Position numbers and translations under genes: made by a program | Notes under the pieces: generated by a model | Databases searched by the model: none | Seen by the model: the letters and a program-made list of their open reading frames with translations, nothing else | Told to the model about the DNA's origin: nothing | Assembly (NCBI GenBank): GCA_018645405.1 | Contig: JABGOQ010000055.1 | Coordinates: 1 to 44,799, forward strand | Source of the DNA: Anaerolineae bacterium | GTDB taxonomy: Bacteria; Chloroflexota; Anaerolineae; Anaerolineales; Villigracilaceae | DNA: 44,799 nucleotides | Reading direction: 5' to 3' | Part shown: positions 23,689 to 32,446 of the stretch, piece after piece | Position numbering within the stretch: the first letter of the stretch is position 1 | How the letters are laid out: every line of letters starts with the position of its first letter

Positions 23689-24423
23689 ATGGAAGCTCTA
23701 GGTATTAACTTACCCTTTTTACTAGTCCAAATTGTCAATCTACTTATTGTTTACACAGTTGTAGCCAAGTGGATTGTTGGTCCCGTCGGCAAGATGCTAG
23801 AACAACGCCGTGAGACTATTGCACAAGGTGTGGAAGATTCCCGCGTTGCTGCTGAAGCTCGCGCAAATGCTGAAGAAGAAGCCGCGAAAATTAAAGCCGA
23901 GGCTCAAGGTGAAGCAAGCAAAATTGTCAGCGATGCAACTGAGCGAGCTCAATCTGCTGGTGCAGAAGTAAAAGCTGCTGCTGAAGCAGATGCTGCCAAA
24001 GCGAAAGAAAAAGCTCTTACAGACGTAGAAGCCGAACGCAATCAGATGCTCGGCGATTTACGCGGTCAGGTTGCTGCTCTCGCTATCTCTGGTGCACAGA
24101 AATTGGTTGGCGAAGCTCTTGACGAGAAAAAACAACACGCTCTTTTAAGCGATTTCTTTGCTGGCGTAAAATCTGGTAAGGTCATTGTTCTTGGAGACGC
24201 TGATCTCAAAGGCGATGCTGCTGAAATTACCAGCGCACTGCCCCTCACTGACGCTGAAGAAGCTACTGTCAAAAAAGACGTGCTTGCCAAATCTGGTGCA
24301 GAAGACGTATCTTTCCTCGTTGATCCCGCCATTCTTGGAGGCTTGGTCATCAAAGTTGGCGATAAAGTCGTAGATGGCTCTGTCGCTGGGAAACTTGAAG
24401 GCTTGCGCCAGAATATGCGTTAG
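23689..24423 (+). CDS. atpF: Fused ATP synthase subunit b and C-terminal domain of subunit delta
   Basis: 244 residues. Residues 1-30 form the membrane anchor (LPFLLVQIVNLLIVYTVVAK), and about 35-145 a long Ala/Glu/Lys-rich helix typical of the b stalk. About 150-244 match the C-terminal part of delta, ending in DPAILGGLVIKVGDKVVDGS and GKLEGLR. The N-terminal helical domain of delta (about 105 residues, which binds the top of alpha) is missing, unlike the mycobacterial b-delta fusion, which keeps a full delta. AGAGGAGAT precedes the ATG. It is the last gene of this cluster; F1 genes do not follow. Confidence 0.92.
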   Translation: MEALGINLPFLLVQIVNLLIVYTVVAKWIVGPVGKMLEQRRETIAQGVEDSRVAAEARANAEEEAAKIKAEAQGEASKIVSDATERAQSAGAEVKAAAEADAAKAKEKALTDVEAERNQMLGDLRGQVAALAISGAQKLVGEALDEKKQHALLSDFFAGVKSGKVIVLGDADLKGDAAEITSALPLTDAEEATVKKDVLAKSGAEDVSFLVDPAILGGLVIKVGDKVVDGSVAGKLEGLRQNMR

Positions 24424-24443
24424 GCTTTTTAGATTTAAACTTG

Positions 24444-24479
24444 AAAAGGGTTTTGGTGGAGACATCAAAGCCCTTTTTT
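24444..24479 (+). terminator. Terminator of the atp Fo cluster
   Basis: AAAAGGGTTTTG pairs with CAAAGCCCTTTT (one wobble pair) around a 12-nt loop and is followed by a T-run. It ends the atp cluster after the b-delta gene. Confidence 0.8.
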
Positions 24480-24493
24480 GTTATCATTAAGCA

Positions 24494-26065
24494 ATGAAAA
24501 CTCTTGCCCAACTCTTTTCTCAATTCCCCTTAAAAATTCTTAGGGGTACGCCCATAGATACCCCCATTAACAAAATCACCTTTGATTCTCGCAAGGTAGA
24601 GAAAAATGATCTCTTTATTGCCATCTCTGGTGAATACTTTGATGGTCATGATTACATCTCAAAAGCCATTCAGCAGAGTGCAACCGCCATCATGGGCGAG
24701 CGTGAAATCACAAATCTTCCCATTTCCTACATCCAGGTTGAAAACGCACGCCAAGCTTTGGCTCATTTAGCTGCCGCCTATTATGATTATCCCAGTCAGC
24801 ATCTGACCATGATTGGCATCACTGGCACTGATGGCAAGACCACCACTGCCAATTTCCTCTACCAGATTTTACGCACAGCGGGAGTCAAGGCAGGCATGAT
24901 TTCCACCGTCAATGCTATTATCGGGGATGAAGTTCTGGATACCGGTTTTCATGTCACAACCCCTGATGCCCTCGACACTCAACGCTATCTTGCCCAAATG
25001 CGTGCTGCTGGCCTCACCCATGTCATTCTCGAAACCACCTCGCACGGCTGGGCGCAATATCGCGTGGATGCCTGTAATTTTGACATTGGCATCATCACCA
25101 ATATCACCCACGAACACCTTGACTACCATGGCTCCTACGAAGCCTACAGAGCTGCTAAGGGACGTTTATTTGAGAGTTTAGGAGATACAGTGGACAAAGG
25201 GTTGGATACCCGCCGAATGGCGATTCTCAATCGTGATGATCAATCCTTCGACTACCTCTCCCGTCTCGCTCTTGTCCCAAAACTTGCTTACGGCATGGAT
25301 GCATCTTCTGCACCCCGAGCAGTGGATATCCGCTACCTTCCCGATGGTATCGAATTTGCCATTGATGGCAACGCTCCTCAACGCAAGGGTTTTAGCCCAT
25401 ATAAAGTTAAAACCAAAATCAATCTTGCTGGTGGCTACAATATCTCAAATGCTCTTGCCGCCTTCTCTGCGGCAGTCTATGGACTCGGCATTGCCCCAGA
25501 AACTGCGTCAAAAGGAATCTCTGCTCTTAAAGGTATCCCCGGAAGAATGGAACGAATTGATATGGGGCAAAAATTTACTGCAATTGTAGACTTTGCTCAT
25601 ACCCCCAACGCGCTCAAAGGCGCCATCCAATCCGCACGAGAGATGACAGAGGGGCGCGTGATTGCTCTCTTTGGTTCAGCAGGATTGCGAGATAAAGAGA
25701 AACGCCGCCTAATGGCAGAAATCTCTGCTGAATGGGCGGATTTGACTGTCTTGACTGCAGAAGATCCACGCACCGAGTCTCTTAGGGAGATTCTGTCTGA
25801 GATGGCAGAAGGGGCTATCGACAAGGGTGGTACGGAAAATGAGTCTTTCTGGCGGGTAGAAGATCGGGGTGCTGCAATCGAGTTTGCGTTGCAGTTGGCG
25901 AAGCCAGATGACATCGTCCTAATTTGCGGAAAAGGACATGAGCAATCTATGTGCTTCGGTGAAACCGAATATGCTTGGGATGACCGTATAGCCACACGGG
26001 CGGCTCTAGGCAGGTTTTTGGGCGAAGATGGCCCAGAAATGCCTTATTTGCCAACGCAGGATTAG
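24494..26065 (+). CDS. murE: UDP-MurNAc-tripeptide ligase
   Basis: 523 residues, three Mur ligase domains: substrate-binding N-terminal part with FDSRKVEKNDLFIA (30-43), ATP-binding GITGTDGKTTT (108-118), and C-terminal domain. The lysine usually carbamylated is probably Lys222 (YRAAKGRLFE). The residue-3 specificity motif, DNPR in meso-DAP enzymes, is EDPR here (423-426), so the amino acid added may be DAP, lysine or ornithine; ornithine is known in some Chloroflexota. No Shine-Dalgarno is seen; a TATCAT lies 6 nt before the ATG. No other mur genes adjoin. It overlaps the convergent membrane gene by 4 bp. Confidence 0.92.
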   Translation: MKTLAQLFSQFPLKILRGTPIDTPINKITFDSRKVEKNDLFIAISGEYFDGHDYISKAIQQSATAIMGEREITNLPISYIQVENARQALAHLAAAYYDYPSQHLTMIGITGTDGKTTTANFLYQILRTAGVKAGMISTVNAIIGDEVLDTGFHVTTPDALDTQRYLAQMRAAGLTHVILETTSHGWAQYRVDACNFDIGIITNITHEHLDYHGSYEAYRAAKGRLFESLGDTVDKGLDTRRMAILNRDDQSFDYLSRLALVPKLAYGMDASSAPRAVDIRYLPDGIEFAIDGNAPQRKGFSPYKVKTKINLAGGYNISNALAAFSAAVYGLGIAPETASKGISALKGIPGRMERIDMGQKFTAIVDFAHTPNALKGAIQSAREMTEGRVIALFGSAGLRDKEKRRLMAEISAEWADLTVLTAEDPRTESLREILSEMAEGAIDKGGTENESFWRVEDRGAAIEFALQLAKPDDIVLICGKGHEQSMCFGETEYAWDDRIATRAALGRFLGEDGPEMPYLPTQD

Positions 26066-26400
26066 GAAAGAAATACCCCCGAAAAAGCCATCCCTGCAAT
26101 TACTAAAGAAATAATTAATCTTACGATATGATGCTTGGGATTGATTTTTCCATGCATTGCTAGGTCATTTTTTATTGCCACGATATGCAAAGCGATTAAT
26201 CCCGCAAGAAGTGCGTAAAAGGCAAGTTGAATTTGAAAGGGGATAAATAATGATGAAAACATGATGATTAGCCCAATAAAACCCATCAGGGCGGCAGAGC
26301 TGAGTGAAAGTTTTTCTTGACGCATTGCTTTGAGTGCATCAAAGGCTGTGAATGCACCGTAGATTAGAGCTATAGAACCTGCGAGCAAAAGAGTAAGCAT
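26062..26400 (-). CDS. Small membrane protein, unknown
   Basis: 112 residues with four hydrophobic segments, at about 4-18, 35-53, 58-78 and 94-111, and a basic loop (KNDLAMHGKINPKHH) before the last. No family recognised. It overlaps murE tail-to-tail by 4 bp. Upstream TAACAGGAGGC gives a clear ribosome binding site before the ATG at 26400, which supports that the gene is real. Confidence 0.6.
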   Translation of the reverse strand: MLTLLLAGSIALIYGAFTAFDALKAMRQEKLSLSSAALMGFIGLIIMFSSLFIPFQIQLAFYALLAGLIALHIVAIKNDLAMHGKINPKHHIVRLIISLVIAGMAFSGVFLS

Positions 26401-26453
26401 TGAAAAGCCTCCTGTTAGATAAAGAAAGTATATGAATTATAGAGCATTAAATG

Positions 26454-26495
26454 AAAAAGCCATAAAAGAATTTAAAATTCTTTCATGGCTTTTTT
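26454..26495. terminator. Terminator downstream of the MFS gene
   Basis: A nearly perfect 20-bp inverted repeat (AAAAAGCCATAAAAGAATTT and its complement with one wobble) is flanked by A- and T-runs. On the minus strand it follows the MFS stop codon at 26517. Confidence 0.75.
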
Positions 26496-26516
26496 GAAAG
26501 TAAGATGATGAGGCCC

Positions 26517-27737
26517 TTAAAGGGTAGATGCTTCTCTTCGACGACTCTGTATGGTGAGCAGTAGCAAGCCAAAAGACGAGAGTGTCCCGATAATAAATCC
26601 GCCGTACCAAATTGAGACGGGACCAAAAGAATCGCTGAGAAATCCACCAAGCAAAGGGCCTACACCTCGTGCAAAGCTCCAGGAGAAATTATAGATGCCC
26701 ATATAGCGTCCACGCATTTCGGGGTGGGCGCGATTGGCAACGTAGGCACTGGAGGTGGGGACAATAATGAGTTCGCCGATAGTGACGATGATGATGCTGA
26801 GGAGAAACCCAAAAAACCCTGTTGAAAATGCCACGCTACCTGTACCGAGTGTGTAAAGGAACATCCCCAGAGTAATCATGGAGAGGGGGCTAAAATGCTT
26901 TGTGCGTTTGGTGACGAGTACTTGAAAGAAGATAACCATTAGCCCATTGGCAGCAGGAATTAGCCCATATTGATTTTCGGGAATACCATATTGCTGGTTG
27001 GCGTAGACGGGGAGAAGTATCCAGATAAGTGCGACGAGTATCCAGCCTAAAGTGTAGAGAGAAATCATGGAGACAAACTCTTTGTCTTTGAACATCTCTC
27101 TATAACCTTGTGGTTCTGACGAGATGATAATGGTTGGCGCGCCTTTTGCTTTTCTTGGGAGAGTTTCCTTGACAAAGAAGATGACTATAATGCTGAAGAA
27201 TGCCATCCCGCTGGCGGCAGTGATAAAGGAGATATTATAGGAGATGCCTGCGAGAATGCCGCCGATAGCAGGCCCCATAGAAACCCCGACATTTTTTGCC
27301 ATGCGGGTTAAGGCAAAGGCATCGAGGCGTTGTTTTTCGGGGATGATATCCGTAAGCATGGCATCTGCCCCAACGCGGAAGAGAGGGTTTGAAAAGCCTG
27401 TCACGACCATGAGAATTGCAAAATAGGCGTAACTATCTGCCCACATCATAAATAGATAGCCGCTAGCGTTGACAATAAGCCCAACGACCATAATCCATTT
27501 TCGCCCTATTTTATCGGCGAGGGGACCTGCGACAAAAGTAAAGGCTACACCAACCACAGCGTTGATGGTCATTAACGAAGCGATTTGGGTAAGCGGCATA
27601 GATAGCCTTTTGCTGACGTAAATCAACAAGAGGGGCCAGATCATTGTGCCGGTGAGCATGGCGATGAACATGCCGCTGAAAAGTAGCCAGAATTGTTTGG
27701 GGTACTTGAGGAAGATGGTTTTTAGTTTTGTGAGCAT
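26517..27737 (-). CDS. MFS transporter (drug/metabolite exporter type)
   Basis: 406 residues with 12 hydrophobic segments and a central loop near residues 195-215. The loop after TM2 has the MFS motif A, VAGPLADKIGRKWIM (about 64-78), and TM5 has VGVSMGPAIGGILAG, resembling the motif C of antiporters. The repeat of motif A in the second half (LGGFLSDSFGP) is also recognisable. Likely an exporter; the substrate is unknown. It is monocistronic with its own terminator. Confidence 0.85.
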   Translation of the reverse strand: MLTKLKTIFLKYPKQFWLLFSGMFIAMLTGTMIWPLLLIYVSKRLSMPLTQIASLMTINAVVGVAFTFVAGPLADKIGRKWIMVVGLIVNASGYLFMMWADSYAYFAILMVVTGFSNPLFRVGADAMLTDIIPEKQRLDAFALTRMAKNVGVSMGPAIGGILAGISYNISFITAASGMAFFSIIVIFFVKETLPRKAKGAPTIIISSEPQGYREMFKDKEFVSMISLYTLGWILVALIWILLPVYANQQYGIPENQYGLIPAANGLMVIFFQVLVTKRTKHFSPLSMITLGMFLYTLGTGSVAFSTGFFGFLLSIIIVTIGELIIVPTSSAYVANRAHPEMRGRYMGIYNFSWSFARGVGPLLGGFLSDSFGPVSIWYGGFIIGTLSSFGLLLLTIQSRRREASTL

Positions 27738-27770
27738 GGGAAATGCGTAAAACGTAATTCAGTTCGTAAA

Positions 27771-27866
27771 GAAACTCGGTTTTTCCTTGATGGTTATGAA
27801 TTCTTTTCTGGTTTGATACCTTAATTTGCAAAGGCACCTTGCTTTCCGAGAAAAAACAGAGTTTCT
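27771..27866. repeat. Inverted pair of an AGAAACTC-GGTTTTT-type element
   Basis: AGAAACTCGGTTTTTCC (27771-27787) recurs in inverted and slightly longer form as CCGAGAAAAAACAGAGTTTCT (27846-27866). A related degenerate version is seen near 32410-32432. It looks like a dispersed palindromic element. Confidence 0.35.
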
Positions 27867-27886
27867 CCGATGGTAGTGTATAAAAA

Positions 27887-27913
27887 AAGGGCGACTCGTA
27901 ATGAGCCGCCCTT
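27887..27913 (-). terminator. Terminator of pnp
   Basis: On the minus strand AAGGGCGGCTC pairs with GAGTCGCCCTT around a 5-nt loop, followed by seven T. It lies 22 bp after the pnp stop codon. Confidence 0.85.
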
Positions 27914-27934
27914 CAAGATTAAAAGATGTTTTTT

Positions 27935-30076
27935 CTAGCGTCTTCCGCCGCCACGTGGTTGATCATTGGCTTTTGCTTCTTCTAGCGACCAGCCTTCGAG
28001 TACGGCTTTGCGCGAGAGACGGATTTTGCCATCGGGGCTGACTTGTGTGACCATGACAGTAATTTCGTCACCGACTTGGGCTACACTTTCTACGCTTTCG
28101 ATGCGTTGTGTATCCAATTGGGAGATATGAACTAAGCCATCTTTGCCGGGGAGAATTTCGACGAATGCGCCGAAGTTGACCACGCGAACAACGCGACCGG
28201 TGTAGATGCGTCCTTCTTCTGCGCTTTCGGTGAGAGCTTCTACGCGAGCACGAGCGGCGGCTTCAGCTTCACCATCTGCGGCGGCAATGAATACAGTACC
28301 ATCATCTTCAATATCAAGACGTGCACCAGTTTCTTCTTGAATTTCACGAATCATCTTTCCACCAGGTCCGATAATTGCGCCAATTTTTGAAACGGGGATT
28401 TTTATCGCAGTCACACGCGGGACGTGGTTCTTCATCTCTGGGCGAGGGGTCTTGATGGTCTTCATCATCTCGTCCATGATGTGCATACGCGCTTCATGGG
28501 ATTGTTCGAGGGCTTCTGTCATCAACTCAGTGCTGAGACCAGAAATCTTGATATCCATTTGCAAGGCGGTGATGCCTTTGGTGGTGCCAGTTACTTTGAA
28601 ATCCATATCACCGAGATGATCTTCAGTGCCGAGAATATCACTGAGGATGTGGTAACGCTCACCATCAGTCACCAAGCCCATCGCCACGCCCGATACGGGA
28701 GCTTTGATGGGTACACCTGTATCCATCAAGGACATGGTTGAGCCACAGACAGATGCCATCGAAGATGATCCGTTGGATGCCATGATCTCAGAGACGACAC
28801 GAATAGTATAGGGGAATTCTTCTTTGCTGGGGATAACGGGCAAAAGCGCACGTTCTGCCAATGCGCCGTGACCAACTTCTCGGCGGGATGTGCCGCGCAA
28901 CATTTTGGTCTCGCCAGTGCAGAAGGGTGGGAAGTTATAGTGGTGCATATAACGGGCTTCTTTTTTCGGATTTAGGCCATCGAGCATTTGAGAGTCGCGG
29001 AGGGTGCCAAGCGTAGCAACTGAGAGAGCTTGAGTTTCACCACGCGTGAAAATTGCAGAGCCATGCGCACGGGGGCTGGTATCTACTTCGCACCAGATGG
29101 GGCGCACATCTTTGGGGCCACGTCCGTCAATACGAACGCCTGCGCTGAGCATACGCTCACGGATAATTTTCTTTTCTGCCGCACCAAAGGCTTCTTTGAT
29201 GTCGCTGGTGGGGAGGTCTTCGTCTTCAGCGAGCATGGCTTCAACAGTTTTGGCTTTCAGATCGTCAATGCTACCGTAAAAGGTATCTTTGTCGAGCGGT
29301 TTTGAAATCAATTCGGTCAAATCTGCGCTGGCAAAGTCATAAACTTTTTGTGCTAATGCTTCATCAGCTTTGTCTATAATTGGTTCATCTTTTTCTTTAC
29401 CAATTTCTGCTGCCATTGTGCTAATGGCGGCGATAATCGGTTGAATGGATTCGTGCCCTAATTCAAGGGCTTTTGCCATTACATCTTCGGGAACTTCGTC
29501 CGCACCGGCTTCCACCATCAGAATTGCTTCTTTGGTGCCTGCCAAGCGTAAATCCAAGTCCGATTCTTCGAGTTGTGCATAGGTTGGGTTGACGATGAAT
29601 TCTTCACCAATCCGTCCGATGCGTACCGCGCCTACAGGTCCATCCCAGGGGATATTGGAAATGCTAACTGCTGCAGAAGCGGAGTTGATCGCTAAAATAT
29701 CGAGGGGGTTATCATCCGCAGAAAGCGAATAAATGAGCACCTGAATATCGTTGCGCATTCCTTCGGGGAAGAGAGGGCGCAAGGGGCGGTCGGTGAGTCG
29801 GGAGGTGAGAATTGCATCGGTGTGCGGACGACCTTCACGGCGGAAGAAAGAGCCGGGGATTTTCCCACCAGCATACATGCGTTCTTCGTAATTCACGCTC
29901 ATCGGCAAGAAATTGACAGGGCGAGCATTTTTGCTCATGGTTGCGGCACAGAAGACCATTGCGTCTTCAAGTTGCACCGTTACAGCACCACCAGCCTGAT
30001 GGGCAAGTTTGCCTGTCTCAAAGGTGATAGTACGACCGCCAACCTCGGCGGTATAGCTTTTTACTTCTGGTTTCAT
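27935..30076 (-). CDS. pnp: Polyribonucleotide nucleotidyltransferase
   Basis: 713 residues, the full-length PNPase: two RNase PH domains (about 10-225 and 310-545), a linker helix domain, a KH domain with GAIIGPGGKMIREIQEETG (about 570-590) and an S1 domain (GRVVRVVNFGAFVEILPGKD, about 635-655). The phosphate-binding GSSSMASVCG is present. It degrades RNA 3' to 5' by phosphorolysis. The gene lies after rpsO, the classic rpsO-pnp order, with a hairpin in the gap. Confidence 0.97.
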   Translation of the reverse strand: MKPEVKSYTAEVGGRTITFETGKLAHQAGGAVTVQLEDAMVFCAATMSKNARPVNFLPMSVNYEERMYAGGKIPGSFFRREGRPHTDAILTSRLTDRPLRPLFPEGMRNDIQVLIYSLSADDNPLDILAINSASAAVSISNIPWDGPVGAVRIGRIGEEFIVNPTYAQLEESDLDLRLAGTKEAILMVEAGADEVPEDVMAKALELGHESIQPIIAAISTMAAEIGKEKDEPIIDKADEALAQKVYDFASADLTELISKPLDKDTFYGSIDDLKAKTVEAMLAEDEDLPTSDIKEAFGAAEKKIIRERMLSAGVRIDGRGPKDVRPIWCEVDTSPRAHGSAIFTRGETQALSVATLGTLRDSQMLDGLNPKKEARYMHHYNFPPFCTGETKMLRGTSRREVGHGALAERALLPVIPSKEEFPYTIRVVSEIMASNGSSSMASVCGSTMSLMDTGVPIKAPVSGVAMGLVTDGERYHILSDILGTEDHLGDMDFKVTGTTKGITALQMDIKISGLSTELMTEALEQSHEARMHIMDEMMKTIKTPRPEMKNHVPRVTAIKIPVSKIGAIIGPGGKMIREIQEETGARLDIEDDGTVFIAAADGEAEAAARARVEALTESAEEGRIYTGRVVRVVNFGAFVEILPGKDGLVHISQLDTQRIESVESVAQVGDEITVMVTQVSPDGKIRLSRKAVLEGWSLEEAKANDQPRGGGRR

Positions 30077-30196
30077 TTTTTCTCCATTTCCCGCCTGTTA
30101 GGGACTGAAAGCTGGTGACAATCTGTGTTTATCAACACCTTTCAATTCCCAACTGACGGAACGATTAAGGCAGACCACTCTGCCTATATAAAAGAC

Positions 30197-30229
30197 AACC
30201 TTGCGAGCATTCTAAACACTCGCAAGGTT
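30197..30229 (-). promoter_or_regulatory. rpsO-pnp intercistronic hairpin
   Basis: On the minus strand AACCTTGCGAG and CTCGCAAGGTT form a perfect 11-bp stem, followed by a short interrupted T-run (GTCTTTTAT). It may terminate part of the rpsO transcripts or serve as an RNase III-type processing site, as in the E. coli rpsO-pnp gap. Confidence 0.6.
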
Positions 30230-30240
30230 TTGAACAATTT

Positions 30241-30513
30241 TTACTTCCTACGTAACTTCAGCTCTGTTGTAAGCGTCAGATAACGTGCATAATCTTTGCG
30301 GCGTAAATAAACCAACAAACGGCGGCGGCGGCCGACCATCTTCAACAATCCGAGACGGCAAGCTTCATCGTGCTTGTTGATGCGCAAGTGATCGGTAAGG
30401 TTAATAATACGGTTTGTCAAAACTGCAATCTGCACCTCTGGTGAACCAGTATCCTTTTCATCTCGACGATATTCTTCAATAACCTTTGTTTTTGCTTCTT
30501 TTGTAATAGTCAT
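30241..30513 (-). CDS. rpsO: 30S ribosomal protein S15
   Basis: 90 residues, the usual length. The signature [16 protein letters not shown] and the RNA-binding segment [21 protein letters not shown] are canonical. AAAGGAG lies 8-9 nt before the ATG. S15 binds 16S rRNA early in assembly and often represses its own leader; the sequence from 30536 to 30600 upstream contains short inverted stretches (GTCTC/GAGAC) but no well-known S15-binding leader could be assigned. Confidence 0.97.
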   Translation of the reverse strand: MTITKEAKTKVIEEYRRDEKDTGSPEVQIAVLTNRIINLTDHLRINKHDEACRLGLLKMVGRRRRLLVYLRRKDYARYLTLTTELKLRRK

Positions 30514-30707
30514 GACATATGCTCCTTTATTTTTTTGCAGGTCTCCATGCCCATAGCCGAAACCACGAGACAGGACCAGTCATTTAGTGGGGCAAATTAT
30601 ACCAGATGTGGGGATGATGGCAAGTTTTTTCCGGGATAAAAAACCGCAACGCACGTGATTTTAACTTGCTGAGGCTTCGAGAAAGATTTTCTTGAGAGAA
30701 GCATTTT

Positions 30708-31799
30708 CTACCACCCCCGTGCATCTGCCTCAGCTTTCAATCGCCCATATGCAGATTTCTCGCTCCCGTCATAATTCAGAAATCCTATAGAGCCAAGGTA
30801 CGCCGCAAAACCACGATTTTCAAAACCATAATACTCTTCATGGCCTTTTACAGTATCAGGAGATACCTCATATAACCATGCAAAGTTTATAACTTTGATT
30901 TGCTCGGCATGCGTATCCCATGCCTGAAAAGTTTCGCTAATAAATTGAGCTTGTTTTGTCTCTGTGCTATCGCAAACTTCACTAGATGGGTATCCTAACT
31001 CAAGCAAATAAATCTCTTTTTCGGGGTATAGATTTACCAATTTTTCAAAATCTTCATGAACAGTATTTGGATCTCGGACGGTGAAAACGCTATTAAGGGG
31101 ATAATAAGTCACAAAAACTGCATCGCTATATTGATTGATTTCTTGAAAATAATCTGCGCTATCCCCTGTCACACCATCAAACATCCCTTTTGTGCCAACA
31201 ACCAAATTGGGACGTAGGGTGCGAGCGTGTGCAGATGTTTCAGCGTAAAAAGTGGTGAATGCTGCCCATTTTTGTGCATCTGTGCCAAGTGATGCGTCTA
31301 TCTCGTTGCCGATGGAGAGTGAGACCAAGTCCAGGTCGGGGATTTTGGCAAAGGCGTAGTCGAGCATCTTGTTGAAGCGGGTAATCACTTCGGGGTCGTC
31401 AATGGGGAGGTCTTTTAGGTCGGCAGGGACGCGGTTTTGATTGGTATCTATGGGCGTGATGACTAAATCTAGCGCGATATTTCGTGTGGGGTAATAGGCA
31501 TTGGCTATCTCTAAGAAGGTAGGATTTGGGTTATATTCGTTGGGGGAAATTTCAATATCATCCCAAAAAAGGCTTAGACTAACGGCTTCTGCGCCAGCGT
31601 CGATGGCAGTGCTGATGGCGGCATCGTAGTCTCCATCGGCGGGCTCGGTCACGTCTATGGCGAGGATGCGATCGCCTTTGGGCTGGGCATCCGTTATTTT
31701 GACGGGAGCAAGTGTAGGGTCAGGAGCAATATCGGCACTCTCATCACAGGCAAGGGCGATGAGGGCAAGAATCAAGATGAAAAATGTGGCGCGCTTCAT
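30708..31799 (-). CDS. Lipoprotein with TIM-barrel glycoside hydrolase-like domain (clan GH-A type)
   Basis: 363 residues; signal peptide with lipobox ALAC (Cys18). The rest reads as a beta/alpha barrel. LVSLSIGNEIDASLG places Glu166 after Asn, as for the acid/base of clan GH-A, and IYLLELGYPSS places Glu267 as the nucleophile; spacing of about 100 residues is normal. The nearest families by pattern are GH53/GH5-like, but none is certain. It begins at the base after the stop codon of the four-helix membrane gene and is the last member of the ECF sigma operon. A related lipoprotein is encoded two genes upstream. The substrate is unknown; it may act on a surface polysaccharide. Confidence 0.75.
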   Translation of the reverse strand: MKRATFFILILALIALACDESADIAPDPTLAPVKITDAQPKGDRILAIDVTEPADGDYDAAISTAIDAGAEAVSLSLFWDDIEISPNEYNPNPTFLEIANAYYPTRNIALDLVITPIDTNQNRVPADLKDLPIDDPEVITRFNKMLDYAFAKIPDLDLVSLSIGNEIDASLGTDAQKWAAFTTFYAETSAHARTLRPNLVVGTKGMFDGVTGDSADYFQEINQYSDAVFVTYYPLNSVFTVRDPNTVHEDFEKLVNLYPEKEIYLLELGYPSSEVCDSTETKQAQFISETFQAWDTHAEQIKVINFAWLYEVSPDTVKGHEEYYGFENRGFAAYLGSIGFLNYDGSEKSAYGRLKAEADARGW

Positions 31800-32306
31800 C
31801 TAATCTTTCTGTAAATTTTCTTTTTTTGCCTTGCGAAGAATGGCAGAAATCGCCGCGCCAAAACCAGTCCAGAGAATTAGTGGTGTGAATATGAACCAGC
31901 CAATATAGGGGGCTAACCCTGCCAGGAGCAATAATGCTCCGCCGCGTAAATTGGACGCGAAGGGCGTTTTGCCGCCACCCATGCGCTCACCGAAAATATT
32001 GGCGAAGGCGGTTAATCCTAGAAGGGTGAAAATTATCAGCCCGAGCAGAATAATGCCCGCAAGAAGATAGAATAATGCGCCTAGCAGGTCGCCACCATTT
32101 TCTGCGACTGAAATCAGTAGGGCGGCAACGAGGGCGAAAAATATGAAGTTGACTAAACCGAGCAGGAGTGACCGCCCGAGCGAGATTTCTATATTTTGGC
32201 GCGTTTTTTCTATGGGCGCGGGGAAGAGCAAAATCAGCGCGACGAAAAGCGCGATAATTGTGATGCCTCCGAGAGGGACGATGAGGATAATACCTAGAAT
32301 TTCCAT
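31800..32306 (-). CDS. Four-helix membrane protein, unknown
   Basis: 168 residues with four hydrophobic blocks (about 3-29, 46-68, 77-105 and 123-157) and a charged tail (RKAKKENLQKD). A glycine-rich loop (GERMGGGKTPFASNLRGG) separates helices three and four. AAGGAGTAAAAC precedes the ATG. It sits between the two hydrolase-like lipoprotein genes of the ECF operon, its stop directly adjoining the next start. It could be a channel or scaffold in the same envelope process; nothing more can be said. Confidence 0.7.
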   Translation of the reverse strand: MEILGIILIVPLGGITIIALFVALILLFPAPIEKTRQNIEISLGRSLLLGLVNFIFFALVAALLISVAENGGDLLGALFYLLAGIILLGLIIFTLLGLTAFANIFGERMGGGKTPFASNLRGGALLLLAGLAPYIGWFIFTPLILWTGFGAAISAILRKAKKENLQKD

Positions 32307-32446
32307 GTTTTACTCCTTGTATAAGGATGATTAGCAGACATTTGGTTTTTTCTTCTTTACTCCTGTATCTCTGGTTTTAAAAGTGTCAAAAGTGAGAAAG
32401 ACGGCTTTTTTTCGAGAGAAAAACGAGTGTCTTGGGATTAGATTTT

